A DNA stretch of 64,000 bases from Moraxella sp. (lineage in GTDB: Bacteria; Pseudomonadota; Gammaproteobacteria; Pseudomonadales; Moraxellaceae): NCBI GenBank assembly GCA_030525825.1, contig JAUNDZ010000002.1, positions 45,363-109,362 of the forward strand. Reading direction: 5' to 3'. The position numbers and the translations under genes are program-made. A model generated the notes under the pieces. The model was not told the DNA's origin. It ran no database searches and saw only the letters and a list, made by a program, of their open reading frames with translations. Shown in pieces: positions 1-8,771 of this stretch (positions within the stretch are counted from its first letter, which is position 1; every line of letters begins with the position of its first letter).

Positions 1-366
1 GCAACCATTCGTGCCTTGACCGAAGAGACAGGGGCGACGGTGGACATCGACGATAACGGCACGATTCGTATCTTTGGTGAGTCCAAAGCGTCCACTCGTG
101 CCGCCATCGCCAAGATTGAGGCGATTACTGCCGAAGTAGAAGTGGGTGCCATCTACACAGGTACGGTCGCTCGTATCGTGGAGTTTGGGGCGTTTGTTAC
201 CATTTTACCAGGTACAGACGGTCTGGTGCATATCAGCCAAATCTCTGATGAGCGAGTGGAGAATGTTGCCGACCATCTGTCAGAAGGTCAAACGGTCAAA
301 GTCCAAGTCCAAGACATCGACAACCGTGGACGCATTAAATTGACGATGAAGGGGATCGAGCAGTAA
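1..366 (+). CDS. pnp: Polynucleotide phosphorylase, C-terminal part (5' end outside window)
   Basis: This is the last 121 codons of PNPase, the phosphorolytic 3'-5' exoribonuclease of the RNA degradosome. The frame is open from base 1, so the gene starts upstream of the window. The visible part holds the end of the KH domain ([20 protein letters not shown]) followed by a full S1 RNA-binding domain ([20 protein letters not shown], then [13 protein letters not shown]). The protein ends soon after the S1 domain, without the acidic tail some relatives carry. A strong terminator follows 27 bp after the stop. The catalytic RNase PH domains lie outside the window, so activity cannot be judged here. 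Confidence 0.95.
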   Translation, partial: ATIRALTEETGATVDIDDNGTIRIFGESKASTRAAIAKIEAITAEVEVGAIYTGTVARIVEFGAFVTILPGTDGLVHISQISDERVENVADHLSEGQTVKVQVQDIDNRGRIKLTMKGIEQ

Positions 367-392
367 TTTACTATTGTGTGAATTAAGATTAT

Positions 393-423
393 AAAAAGCC
401 AATAGTTAGCGTTGGCTTTTTAT
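393..423 (+). terminator. Rho-independent terminator after pnp
   Basis: A 10-bp stem (AAAAAGCCAA pairing with TTGGCTTTTT) around a 9-nt loop lies 27 bp after the pnp stop and ends in a T-run. The A-run on the other side means it could also work on the opposite strand. Confidence 0.8.
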
Positions 424-457
424 ATTTGGCTTATTTGTAAAATTAGGGAAACTTGCT

Positions 458-1486
458 GTGCTTTATTATGAAAATTTAGAAGAAATTATATTTAGCAAAC
501 ATCAGCTTTTAGATAATCCTGATGAACTAGTAGTTATTTCAGGATATTTAGGACCTGCACCAATTAAACGATTAAAGGAATTGCCACTAAATACAGTGGT
601 CATTGGTGGAATGTATGCACAAGGGGTAAATAAAAATCTTTTTGGTTCTTTAGATAAAATTAAACAAGATAATGATGGCTTGACCTTATTATTTTCCAAA
701 ATAGATATTCATTCCAAAATTTACATTTGGAAAAAGAAAGGCAAGATAATTTCAGCCTTAATTGGTTCTGCTAACTTTTCTCGTAATGGCTTATGTACTG
801 ATTTTAGAGAATCATTGGCGGATGCAACTAGTGACACTTTTCAACCGCTCAACAAGTATCTACAAATGATAGTGGATAATTCGACAGGTGAGCCAAATAT
901 TGTTGAGAAACTTGCCAACCAAACCAATGTTGAATATCAAACAAACAAAACAGTAACTCAAAATTTAAATTTACAGTTCAGTTATGACATTCCTCTATTT
1001 GCTGTAAAAGATGGTCAAAATTATGTTCCTGAAAAAAGTGGATTAAATTGGGGATTTTCTGACGGTCATACTGCAATTGGTGATGCTTATATTAAAATTC
1101 CAAAAGAACTTTTAAGACAGCAAGCAGAATTAGTTCCACCTTTTGACAAACATTATATTCCAACAAGCAAGAAAAAACGCAACTCCGATCCAATTGAAAT
1201 CATTTGGGATGATGGTGCAATTATGGAAGCCTCATTGGAGGGCGAACAAAATTTAGATGGCTTAATTTATCCCAAACAGCTTACTTCATATAGTAAAAAT
1301 CGCCCTGTATTGAATGGCGAGCGTATATCAGCAAAGAGTATTTTGGGTAGATATTTACGAAATCGCCTAAATGTGGATGTTGATGAACTAATTACAATGC
1401 AGACTTTAAACAATTATGGTAGGACAACCATAACTTTGTCTTTGATTGAGCAGGGTCTGTATTATGCTGATTTTTCGGTTAAATAA
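458..1486 (+). CDS. NgoFVII-like restriction endonuclease, phospholipase-D fold
   Basis: Likely the nuclease of a Type II restriction system of the NgoFVII family, whose members use a phospholipase-D fold rather than a PD-(D/E)XK core. The 342-residue protein has one PLD motif: H85-S-K87, then GSANFS at about 103-108 (HxK...GSxN). Such nucleases usually dimerise to build one active site. I chose the GTG start at 458 because an AGGGA ribosome site lies upstream and the protein opens directly with the conserved fold. The gene is AT-rich, sits just after the pnp terminator, and its last 25 bp overlap the convergent methyltransferase. That arrangement supports an R-M role. NgoFVII cuts GCSGC; whether this enzyme shares that site is not visible. 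Confidence 0.8.
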   Translation: MLYYENLEEIIFSKHQLLDNPDELVVISGYLGPAPIKRLKELPLNTVVIGGMYAQGVNKNLFGSLDKIKQDNDGLTLLFSKIDIHSKIYIWKKKGKIISALIGSANFSRNGLCTDFRESLADATSDTFQPLNKYLQMIVDNSTGEPNIVEKLANQTNVEYQTNKTVTQNLNLQFSYDIPLFAVKDGQNYVPEKSGLNWGFSDGHTAIGDAYIKIPKELLRQQAELVPPFDKHYIPTSKKKRNSDPIEIIWDDGAIMEASLEGEQNLDGLIYPKQLTSYSKNRPVLNGERISAKSILGRYLRNRLNVDVDELITMQTLNNYGRTTITLSLIEQGLYYADFSVK

Positions 1487-2703
1487 CCCTGCTCTTTTTG
1501 AATCAATTGATGATAAAAATCATAAATGGTTTGGGCTAAGATTTTGGCAAATTTTGGTGGCACAGCATTACCAATCATCTCAAAGTTAGCAACCATAGAC
1601 TCATTAAACAAAAAATCATCATCAAAAGATTGTAATCTCGCCGCCTCTCTAACCGTAATACTGCGTTTTTGTTTTGGGTCTGGGTGTATGTGGCGTAATC
1701 CATCCTTTTTGAGATGAGCAGGGATGGTATTGCTTGGTTCATCCCAACGCAACACATAATATTTATGAACTCTGGTTGTTTTGCCTGTTTTTTCATAATA
1801 AAGCTGAATTAAATTTTCAGCCGATAAATATTTAAATTCTTGCAACTCAATGTCTTTTGCCAATTCATAAAAAATCTCTTGGTCTCTGATACTATGAAAG
1901 CGTGAATAATGTCCATTAATTTGACTGTTATTGTCATAAGCATTTTTCTTGGTTTGCTCTTTTAATGGGTAAATTGGTGGTAAATCAAAAATAGCATCTT
2001 TGACTGTTGGTTTTTTGATTGCTTTTTTCGTGGATAGTAATTGATAAAAGGCATTTAATTCGTCTTGATAATTGATATTTTCATTATCCTTTCTAATGCC
2101 AATAATAATTACCCTTTTTCTTTTTTGTGGCACACCAAATTCTGACAAATCCAATAGTGCAAATTGTTTTAAATCATCAATAATTTCATAACCAACTTCA
2201 TTAAATGATTTTTTAATTAAATCAATAATTTTTTCACCCGTTGGAATAGCGGTTAAAATCCCTTCTACATTTTCAAAAACAATCATTTTTGGGCGATAAT
2301 GAGCAACCAGTGCGATATAGGATTCAAATAAAAAATTACGGTAATCATCTTTCATGCCGTTTTTATCTTGCACACGACCTGCCATAGAATAGGCTTGGCA
2401 AGGCGGACCACCAGTGATGATATCCACTTTTTGATTACCAATAATAGATTGCAATCCATTATGACTGCCAAATTTAGGGTCGTTTTTCCAACCAAAAATT
2501 AATTCATTGACTCGCTGTATGTCAAAATGCAACACTCTATTTTTTGCATCTGTTATTTGATATTTACTTTCTAAGCGTTGAATTAAGGTATTGACTTGTG
2601 GCTTTTCCCATTCTATTGCTGATAATAAATGATAATGATCAGTTTGTTTAAAGCCGTCCAATAAACCGCCACAACCTGCAAATAATTCTAAGGTATTAAG
2701 CAT
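1462..2703 (-). CDS. DNA (cytosine-5) methyltransferase A
   Basis: Transfers a methyl group from S-adenosylmethionine to cytosine C5, presumably protecting the host from the adjacent PLD-fold nuclease. The 413 residues show the standard motif order: motif I LELFAGCGGL (5-14), motif IV GGPPCQAYS with catalytic Cys102, motif VI ENV (144-146), the KRKRV segment, and motif X GNAVPP (378-383). The spacer between motifs VIII and IX is the target-recognition region. Its start overlaps the end of the second methyltransferase by 8 bp, so the two are co-transcribed and probably translationally coupled. Two m5C enzymes with one nuclease often means an asymmetric target with one enzyme per strand; that is inference. 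The gene is AT-rich compared with housekeeping neighbours. Confidence 0.93.
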   Translation of the reverse strand: MLNTLELFAGCGGLLDGFKQTDHYHLLSAIEWEKPQVNTLIQRLESKYQITDAKNRVLHFDIQRVNELIFGWKNDPKFGSHNGLQSIIGNQKVDIITGGPPCQAYSMAGRVQDKNGMKDDYRNFLFESYIALVAHYRPKMIVFENVEGILTAIPTGEKIIDLIKKSFNEVGYEIIDDLKQFALLDLSEFGVPQKRKRVIIIGIRKDNENINYQDELNAFYQLLSTKKAIKKPTVKDAIFDLPPIYPLKEQTKKNAYDNNSQINGHYSRFHSIRDQEIFYELAKDIELQEFKYLSAENLIQLYYEKTGKTTRVHKYYVLRWDEPSNTIPAHLKKDGLRHIHPDPKQKRSITVREAARLQSFDDDFLFNESMVANFEMIGNAVPPKFAKILAQTIYDFYHQLIQKEQGYLTEKSA

Positions 2704-3757
2704 TTTCTATTTCCAATAACTTTTTGCCAATCGTATAGCCTAATAGTGGTGGAACGGCATTGCCAATTTGGCGATATTGTTGTGTTTTTGTACCCAAAAA
2801 ACGAAAATCATCAGGAAATGATTGTAAGCGTGCATTTTCACGAGCAGTAGGTACTCTATGCCAGCGATAGTGAAAATGATTACGATGTCCTGTATCAATC
2901 GTTCTTGAGGGTTTTTGGCTGTGATAACGAGTCCACGCCTCGTTAAATTTGCGAGAATCGCCAACTCCTGCAGGTAAATCCTTGTGATTTCCTCCCTCTG
3001 GCACTTGTTTAATTACAGAAATAACCAAATCACTGTGTTGTGTACCGATATGATTCAAAAGTTTTGTTGAGTTTTTTCGCATTAACTTTTGATAATCACT
3101 CATTGCAGGCATTGGATAATCAATATTGTCTTTGCCCAAATCATTTTCTAAGCTAGGTAAATCGCCTATTGCTTGTTCACAAGTTACATAATTGCTTTCA
3201 TTGTGTGTTGGTGTTGGAAATTCAAATGGTTTATCGCCCTTTATGCCGACAAAAAACATTCTTTTACGAATTTGGGGTACGCCATAATCAGGGGCATATA
3301 ATAATTTTTCGGCAACAGAATAGCCCAATTTGGCAAATTCTTCCAAAATAGCCTGTCTTGCTCTGCCTTGATACAAGGTGGCAATACCTGGTACATTTTC
3401 AATTACAATGTATTTTGGTTGAATTTTTTCGGCTAACTTAAAAACAGAATAAAATAATTTATTTCTTTTGTCATTTTCATCTCGTTTTCCTGTCAAAGAA
3501 AAACCTTGACAAGGTGGACCTGCAACAATTAAATCAATTTTTTTATCATTGACTTCACTGATGATTTTGTCAATACTTTCATCAGTAGACAAATCCAAAT
3601 TTAGAGCTTTGGCGTGTTTGTGGTTGTAAGCAAAAGTATCAAGTGCGGATTGTTCAAAATCCACACCCAACACACACTCAAATCCTGCTTGTTCAAACCC
3701 AAACGACAGTCCGCCACAGCCTGAAAATAAATCAAGCATATATTTTTTATTGGTCAT
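2696..3757 (-). CDS. DNA (cytosine-5) methyltransferase B
   Basis: A second complete cytosine-5 methyltransferase, 353 residues. Motif I is LDLFSGCGGLSFGFEQAG (8-25), motif IV is AGPPCQGFS with catalytic Cys83, motif VI is ENVPG (Glu120), motif VIII is PQIRKRM, and motif X is IGNAVPP near the end. It is the first gene of the two-methylase minus-strand operon. It differs clearly from its neighbour in the variable region, so the two are not a recent tandem duplication and probably recognise different strands or sites. Homology to Dcm-type enzymes alone could suggest an orphan methylase, but the linked nuclease at 458-1486 argues for an R-M role. Confidence 0.93.
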   Translation of the reverse strand: MTNKKYMLDLFSGCGGLSFGFEQAGFECVLGVDFEQSALDTFAYNHKHAKALNLDLSTDESIDKIISEVNDKKIDLIVAGPPCQGFSLTGKRDENDKRNKLFYSVFKLAEKIQPKYIVIENVPGIATLYQGRARQAILEEFAKLGYSVAEKLLYAPDYGVPQIRKRMFFVGIKGDKPFEFPTPTHNESNYVTCEQAIGDLPSLENDLGKDNIDYPMPAMSDYQKLMRKNSTKLLNHIGTQHSDLVISVIKQVPEGGNHKDLPAGVGDSRKFNEAWTRYHSQKPSRTIDTGHRNHFHYRWHRVPTARENARLQSFPDDFRFLGTKTQQYRQIGNAVPPLLGYTIGKKLLEIENA

Positions 3758-3837
3758 GTATTTACAATCACATCTAAGTAAGGTTAGGATTGCTCATTTT
3801 ATCATACTTTATAGAATGTGCGTCGTATATGTATAAA

Positions 3838-3864
3838 AAAACCGCCCAATCATGAGCGGTTTTT
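3838..3864 (-). terminator. Terminator after hemO
   Basis: AAACCGC and GCGGTTT form a stem around a 10-nt loop, flanked by A- and T-runs. Read on the minus strand it ends in a T-run a few bases after the hemO stop. Confidence 0.75.
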
Positions 3865-3869
3865 GATCA

Positions 3870-4445
3870 TCATTCATTCACTTCATAAATCTTACGAATC
3901 ACCCGCTTAAAGTAAGCAAACGCATCATCCGCCCCTTTCATGGCGGCTGCTCGCTCGTCATCTGATACAGGTAGGGCATCTATTTTGGCTTTGACCGCAC
4001 GCCAGTGGGGCATACGTCCGTCTGCATGGGCTGCCAGATGAGACGCACCAAACTCATCTTTTAGGTCAATTTTACCCGCTTCTTTATATAAAATCGCCGC
4101 CCCCACGTTTGAGCCTTCTACGCAGTACAGCCAGCCAATCGCTTCACTGTCGGTAAAGGTGGGGGTTTCTACGTCCTTACCAAAAGGGGCGACTTCTAGG
4201 TCTTTCATGTCGGATTTGACACGGTCAAGACGGGCAAGCTCCGCCAAGCCGTCAATTTGACTGGCTAGCTTTTCATTATGATAAATGGGGTTTACGGTGC
4301 TGTGAAACTCATATTGGGCTTGCAAAAATTTGCGGTAGTTGTCATGACTGGCAAAGGGCTCCATACTCATGACAAGGTTGTCTACGGCATCGTGGGTGGT
4401 GCGTGAATGCTCTTTTAGGGCTTCGGTTAGGGTAAGTTCGCTCAT
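3870..4445 (-). CDS. hemO: Heme oxygenase (biliverdin-producing), HemO/HmuO family
   Basis: Opens the heme ring to release iron, biliverdin and CO in the cytoplasm, so heme can serve as an iron source. The 191 residues fit the bacterial family. The proximal heme ligand is probably His18 (RTTHDAVD), and the flexible glycine stretch of the distal helix is GSNVGAA (111-117). It is a single-gene unit: a terminator lies just after it, and a promoter (4509-4537) with a Fur-like site (4543-4561) lies upstream, so repression by Fur with iron is expected. The product resembles Neisseria HemO more than the HugZ type. The electron donor and heme importer are not in the window. Confidence 0.9.
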   Translation of the reverse strand: MSELTLTEALKEHSRTTHDAVDNLVMSMEPFASHDNYRKFLQAQYEFHSTVNPIYHNEKLASQIDGLAELARLDRVKSDMKDLEVAPFGKDVETPTFTDSEAIGWLYCVEGSNVGAAILYKEAGKIDLKDEFGASHLAAHADGRMPHWRAVKAKIDALPVSDDERAAAMKGADDAFAYFKRVIRKIYEVNE

Positions 4446-4508
4446 AAATCACCTGTATTGGTTGAAGTTCGGTGTATTACCCTGATTTGACAAGGTAAGA
4501 CAACGGAT

Positions 4509-4537
4509 AACATAACGGATTTTTGGTCATTTGTAAA
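4509..4537 (-). promoter_or_regulatory. Probable hemO promoter
   Basis: On the minus strand a -35 TTTACA (4532-4537) and a -10 TATGTT (4509-4514) are separated by exactly 17 bp, about 65 bp upstream of the hemO start. No RNA evidence is available. Confidence 0.5.
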
Positions 4538-4542
4538 CAATA

Positions 4543-4561
4543 AAATAATAATCATTCATAT
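4543..4561. promoter_or_regulatory. Candidate Fur box upstream of hemO
   Basis: AAATAATAATCATTCATAT contains ATAATCATT, the core of the GATAATGATAATCATTATC Fur consensus, and lies 5 bp upstream of the hemO -35. The position fits iron-dependent repression. The match is partial at the edges. Confidence 0.5.
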
Positions 4562-4649
4562 TTACAAGCAGGCTTACGATGTGCTATGCTGTGTTTGATG
4601 GCATCAAAATGAGTGATTGTTTATTTTTAATGTTTTCATGGCATTGTGG

Positions 4650-4658
4650 TGCTATAAT
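4650..4658 (+). promoter_or_regulatory. Extended -10 promoter for the DUF454 gene
   Basis: TGCTATAAT matches the extended -10 element (TGnTATAAT) 83 bp upstream of the start at 4742. No convincing -35 is present, which is common for extended -10 promoters. Confidence 0.4.
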
Positions 4659-4741
4659 ATGAGCATTTTTTAATTTTACAAGATAATCCCTATAATTTTT
4701 ATGTCTATCTGACGACACGGCTCACCACTTCATCTATCATC

Positions 4742-5161
4742 ATGTCTGATCATACACCGCCTGACTTGCCCTCTAGACACCAGCCACATGACAACCCTGT
4801 CTTGCGTTGGGCATTTTTTATTATGGGTTTTGTTTTTGTGGGGCTTGGTATCGTGGGGGTGATTGTACCGGGCATGCCGACCACCGTTTTTATCCTACTG
4901 GCAGGATATTGTTGGGCAAAAAGCTCTCGACGGTTTCATCGCTGGCTATTAAATCATAAGATTTTTGGCAAGATGCTCAAAGACTGGCAAGAGCGGCGAG
5001 CGATGCCTCGTTTTGCCAAATATCTGGCGTGGGGCATGATGAGTCTATCCTGTGTGCTGATGTTGTTTCGTCTGCCTGATGATAAGCTGTGGCTTGGTGG
5101 GGTATTATCCCTACTGTGCTTGGGCGTGGGGATTTGGATGGCAAGACTGCCCGATGCCTAA
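4742..5161 (+). CDS. DUF454 (YbaN-like) inner membrane protein
   Basis: A 139-residue membrane protein of the DUF454/YbaN family, whose biochemical role is unknown. It shows the family signature: a first membrane segment (about 25-43) running into the VPGMPTTVFILLA motif (about 44-56), a WAKSSRRFHRWLL segment, and two more hydrophobic stretches near the C-terminus. It is divergently placed from hemO with 296 bp between starts. That spacing holds the hemO control region, so a shared regulatory region is possible but the proximity does not show a shared function. A bidirectional terminator separates it from upp. Confidence 0.85.
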   Translation: MSDHTPPDLPSRHQPHDNPVLRWAFFIMGFVFVGLGIVGVIVPGMPTTVFILLAGYCWAKSSRRFHRWLLNHKIFGKMLKDWQERRAMPRFAKYLAWGMMSLSCVLMLFRLPDDKLWLGGVLSLLCLGVGIWMARLPDA

Positions 5162-5201
5162 AAAAATATCCGCTACAGACTGACTGTGCGGATATTTTTT
5201 T
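5161..5201. terminator. Bidirectional terminator between the DUF454 gene and upp
   Basis: A long stem (AAAAAATATCCGC with GCGGATATTTTTTT) around a 14-nt loop sits between two converging genes. A-run and T-run flank it, so it can end transcription from both sides. Confidence 0.8.
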
Positions 5202-5211
5202 AAGTATGAAA

Positions 5212-5853
5212 TCAAAGCTGTTTGGTGCCAAAAATCTTGTCGCCTGCATCGCCAAGACCAGGAATGATGTAGCCGTTTTCGTTCAAATGGCTGTCTAGGG
5301 CGGCGGTGTAGATTTTGACATCAGGGTGGGCGTCATTCACCAATCTCACCCCTTCAGGAGCGGCGACCAGCACGAGAGCTTTAATGTTCGTGCAACCGTG
5401 TTTTTTGAGCATGTCGATGGTGGCGACCATGCTGCCGCCTGTGGCGAGCATGGGATCTAGAATCAGGGCAGGGCGTTTGTCAATGTCACTGACAAACTTT
5501 TCAAAAAACGGCACAGGTTCGAGCGTCTCTTCGTCTCGTTGCAGACCGACGACCGAGATTTTGGCGGTGGGCAGCAGGTCAAGCACACCATCAAGCATAC
5601 CAATGCCAGCACGCAAGATGGGTACCAGCGTTACGGTTTTGCCCTTAATCTGCTCGCCATCAATCTCACCGCACCAGCCTTGCATCTTAAAAGTTTCAAT
5701 CTCAAAATCACGACTGGCTTCGTACGCCATCAATCTGCCCAGCTCTTTGGTCAGGGTGCGAAATTTGTAGGTGCTGCATTCAGCCGCACGCATCAAGGAC
5801 AATTTGTGGCGGACAAGGGGGTGGTTAATGACATGGATATTTAAATCATTCAT
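5212..5853 (-). CDS. upp: Uracil phosphoribosyltransferase
   Basis: Salvages uracil by joining it to PRPP to make UMP in the cytoplasm. The 213-residue protein carries the PRPP-binding loop [10 protein letters not shown], the uracil-binding end region ([15 protein letters not shown]), and the family's opening [18 protein letters not shown] placed the start at the ATG at 5853 (MNDLNIHV). The frame is open 23 codons further up, but that extension has no counterpart in the family, whose usual length is about 208-213 residues. It is a single gene ended by a bidirectional terminator. Confidence 0.93.
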   Translation of the reverse strand: MNDLNIHVINHPLVRHKLSLMRAAECSTYKFRTLTKELGRLMAYEASRDFEIETFKMQGWCGEIDGEQIKGKTVTLVPILRAGIGMLDGVLDLLPTAKISVVGLQRDEETLEPVPFFEKFVSDIDKRPALILDPMLATGGSMVATIDMLKKHGCTNIKALVLVAAPEGVRLVNDAHPDVKIYTAALDSHLNENGYIIPGLGDAGDKIFGTKQL

Positions 5854-6021
5854 GGTTGTTGCTCTGTTGATTGCTGATTTTATTTTTAAAGTGGTCTTAA
5901 AAATTGTGGTATATGATACCAACTGTGGGGCGGTTTTGAAATAGTTATCGCATGATTTTTATGCAAAAGTTTCTGATTTATCGCATGATTTTTGATGAAT
6001 CATGTCGCCACAGATGAGCGG

Positions 6022-7059
6022 TTAAAGGCTGGTTAAGGTCAAATCGCCATCTTTAATCAGTCCTTTGGCACGCATGATGCGAGCGATGATGAGTGTTAAG
6101 ACAGCAGGCAATATAAAATGAAACAGCACAATCAGCACCAGCGTGGGAATGCTCGCCCCCATCGCTTCTAGCGTGCCGACCTGCCCGACCAGACCGCTTG
6201 TCCCCATGCCAGCACCGATGGGAATGTTACTCATGCCAAAAATGACGGTGGCAATCGGTGCAAGTATCGCCCCTGTCAGCGTGGGCGGCAGCCAGATGTA
6301 GGGATTTTTTAGGATGTTGGGCATCTGAATCATGCTAGTACCAAGCCCCTGCGAGATGACGCCAGAGATGCCATTATCACGGTGGCTCATCACCGCAAAA
6401 CCCACCATCTGAGCGGCACAGCCGACTGTCGCTGCCCCTGCTGCCAAGTCAGACAGCCCCAAGCTGATGGCGATGGCAGCACTAGAAATGGGCAAAGTGA
6501 GCAGCATACCCATGGCAATGGCGATGACGATGCTCATTACGATGGGGGAGAGTGCCATCGACCAGCTGATAAAGTCGCCCAAAGAGACCATTAGGCTTGA
6601 TATGGTAGGGGCAATGAGATGGGCGGTCGCCATGCCTGCAATCAGGGTGATGGTAGGTGTGATGATGATGTCGATGGGCGTGGTCTTGTGAAACAGCTTG
6701 CCAATCTCTGCTCCCACAATCGCAGCGACCAACGCCCCAACTACACCGCCAAGCTCCGCACCAACCAAGCCTGTGGCGACACTGGCAAACAGCACCAGTG
6801 GTGGTGCTTTTAGTCCAAAAGCGACCCCTGCACCTATCGCCGCACCAACTGCTGCTTGGGCGTGCGTGCCGACACTGACCAGCGGTGCGATGCTTGTCCA
6901 AGTACCAATATTCTTTAAAATCAGCCCAATAATGAGCGAGCTGAATAGCCCAAGTGCCATGCCATTTAAGGCATCAATGCCGTATCTGTACCAAGATAGG
7001 ATGATGTTTTGGCGTTCTAGGTGGGCGGCGATGTTAAATTTAGAATGGCGGTTCATCAT
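6022..7059 (-). CDS. PTS_EIIC_2-type (PF13303) membrane protein
   Basis: A 345-residue polytopic membrane protein that looks like the PTS_EIIC_2 family, related to sugar-PTS IIC subunits. It is made of many Gly/Ala-rich hydrophobic segments with motifs such as GTHAQAAVGAAIGAGVAFGL and GFAVMSHRDNG. No PTS IIA or IIB domain is fused or adjacent, so it may transport a solute in a PTS-independent way; the substrate is unknown. It begins 7 bp after the glmU stop, so it is almost certainly translated from the glmU transcript. Two consecutive ATG codons (7059, 7056) are possible starts. Confidence 0.75.
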   Translation of the reverse strand: MMNRHSKFNIAAHLERQNIILSWYRYGIDALNGMALGLFSSLIIGLILKNIGTWTSIAPLVSVGTHAQAAVGAAIGAGVAFGLKAPPLVLFASVATGLVGAELGGVVGALVAAIVGAEIGKLFHKTTPIDIIITPTITLIAGMATAHLIAPTISSLMVSLGDFISWSMALSPIVMSIVIAIAMGMLLTLPISSAAIAISLGLSDLAAGAATVGCAAQMVGFAVMSHRDNGISGVISQGLGTSMIQMPNILKNPYIWLPPTLTGAILAPIATVIFGMSNIPIGAGMGTSGLVGQVGTLEAMGASIPTLVLIVLFHFILPAVLTLIIARIMRAKGLIKDGDLTLTSL

Positions 7060-7066
7060 AAACCCA

Positions 7067-8425
7067 TCAGCCCTTTTTCTCTTTTTCAGGTCTCACCCAC
7101 CCCTCAATCGTTACCTGCTTGCCACGAGCGACAGTAAGTTTATTTTCAACGCAGTCTTTGGTAATCACAGAGCCTGCCCCAATGGTTGCTTTATCGCCAA
7201 CGGTTACAGGGGCGACCAGCACCGCATTGGAGCCGATACGCACATCTGCTCCGATGGTGGTTTTAAATTTATTCACCCCATCATAATTGGCGGTGATTGT
7301 CCCTGCTCCCACATTGGTTCGCTCTCCTACCGTACTGTCGCCCAAGTAGGCTAAGTGATTGGCTTTTGCCCCGCTTGCCATTTGCGTGTTTTTAAGTTCC
7401 ACAAAGTTGCCGATGTGCACATTATCTGCCGTTACCGCCTTTGGGCGTAATCTGGCAAACGGACCAATCTGATTATCCTCGCCCACCACCGCATTTTCAA
7501 AAATGCTATACGGAGCAACGACCGTACCGCTAGCAATCGTGGTATTTTTAATCACACAGCCCGCCCCAATTTTGACATTATCGCCCAGTACACACTCGCC
7601 TTCAAAGATGACATTGATGTCAATCTCTACATCTTTGCCAGCCGTTAGCGTCCCACGCAAGTCAAAACGGCTAGGGTCAATCAGATGTACGCCAGCTTTC
7701 ATCAGCTCACCTGCCTGATGACTCTGCCAAGTGCGTTCTAAACCTGCCAGCTGAGCATGGTCATTAACCCCCTCAATCTCAAAAGCGTGCGTGGGCGATA
7801 CGGTGGCAATATCAATGCCGTCCGCCACCGCCATTTTGACAATGTCGGTCAGATAGTATTCGCCTTGTGCGTTGTTGTTGTCTAAGTTTTTCAAATACTT
7901 ATGCAAAATTTCATTGGCAATACAGTACACACCACTATTAATCTCGTTGATGGCTTGTTGTTCGGCTGTGGCGTCTTTTTGCTCGACAATGGCGACCACT
8001 TTGCCATTTTCACGCACAATGCGACCCAGTCCAAAGGGATTATCCACGCTTAGGGTCAGCATCGCAAACTCGCTGTCGCTATTTGCCAGTTTCGTCAAAG
8101 TCTCCACGCCAATGAGCGGCACATCGCCTGATAGAATCACGCTTTTACCGTCCTTTGGCAAGACAGGCAAAGTCATCATCACAGCGTGTCCTGTGCCTAA
8201 TTGCTCGGCTTGCTCCACCCACTCAATCGGCTCATCTGCAAAAGCATTTTTGACCTGCTCGCCTTCAAAACCATAGATGATGATGTTCTTTTTGCTGCCC
8301 AAGGCTTTGGCGGTGTCTAGCACATAGCCCAAAAGGGGCTTGCCTGCTAGGGGTTGTAAGACTTTGGGTTTGGCAGACTTCATGCGTGTACCTTTACCTG
8401 CTGCCATGATGATGACGCTAAGCAT
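7067..8425 (-). CDS. glmU: Bifunctional UDP-GlcNAc pyrophosphorylase / glucosamine-1-phosphate acetyltransferase
   Basis: Makes UDP-N-acetylglucosamine for peptidoglycan and LPS. The N-terminal uridylyltransferase domain opens with [20 protein letters not shown] (the nucleotide-binding GxGTRM loop), with the GTGHAVM segment near residue 77. The C-terminal half is a left-handed beta-helix of hexapeptide repeats ([29 protein letters not shown]), which forms the acetyltransferase. At 452 residues it is the usual full length. The downstream PF13303 gene follows after 7 bp. Upstream lies an AT-rich 346-bp region with a twin palindrome. Confidence 0.97.
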   Translation of the reverse strand: MLSVIIMAAGKGTRMKSAKPKVLQPLAGKPLLGYVLDTAKALGSKKNIIIYGFEGEQVKNAFADEPIEWVEQAEQLGTGHAVMMTLPVLPKDGKSVILSGDVPLIGVETLTKLANSDSEFAMLTLSVDNPFGLGRIVRENGKVVAIVEQKDATAEQQAINEINSGVYCIANEILHKYLKNLDNNNAQGEYYLTDIVKMAVADGIDIATVSPTHAFEIEGVNDHAQLAGLERTWQSHQAGELMKAGVHLIDPSRFDLRGTLTAGKDVEIDINVIFEGECVLGDNVKIGAGCVIKNTTIASGTVVAPYSIFENAVVGEDNQIGPFARLRPKAVTADNVHIGNFVELKNTQMASGAKANHLAYLGDSTVGERTNVGAGTITANYDGVNKFKTTIGADVRIGSNAVLVAPVTVGDKATIGAGSVITKDCVENKLTVARGKQVTIEGWVRPEKEKKG

Positions 8426-8771
8426 ATGAATCCTTAATGGTTGATTTTAATGATTAAATTGGCTGTGTCAGATAATCTTGACTGGCTAAGTTTTTAATCA
8501 TTAAGATATAAAATGATCAATGTATCTTTCATCTATTTTAACATATAATGAGCGTGGGGCAAAAGTTGCTTTTGATTATCTTATTTTATTTTTGGGTAAT
8601 CAATTAACTGTAAGACCGATACTGCCAAACTCATGCAAAGACCTAAGCCAAGATGCTGTGTGATGGCGTCTTAGCCAAAATAGTAGGGCGTTTTGGGCTG
8701 ATGGATGATCGATGGTTTGGGCTATTTTTTGATGAATTTTAGTTGATAAATATTAAGTTGATAAAATTACC
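8426..8771. other. AT-rich intergenic region between glmU and the permease
   Basis: This 346-bp gap separates divergent genes. It should hold both promoters. I see a spaced inverted repeat at 8447-8504 on the glmU side and otherwise no credible gene, RNA gene or terminator. Confidence 0.5.
8447..8504. repeat. Spaced 12-bp inverted repeat upstream of glmU
   Basis: TTAATGATTAAA at 8447-8458 is the exact reverse complement of TTTAATCATTAA at 8493-8504. Each arm also contains a small palindrome (TTAAT-N-ATTAA). The layout suggests two copies of a regulator site in the glmU leader or promoter. No regulator is known to me. Confidence 0.45.

Noticed and set aside
5854-5922. 23-codon N-terminal extension of upp
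   Set aside because: It has no counterpart in the family; the ATG at 5853 gives the normal length.
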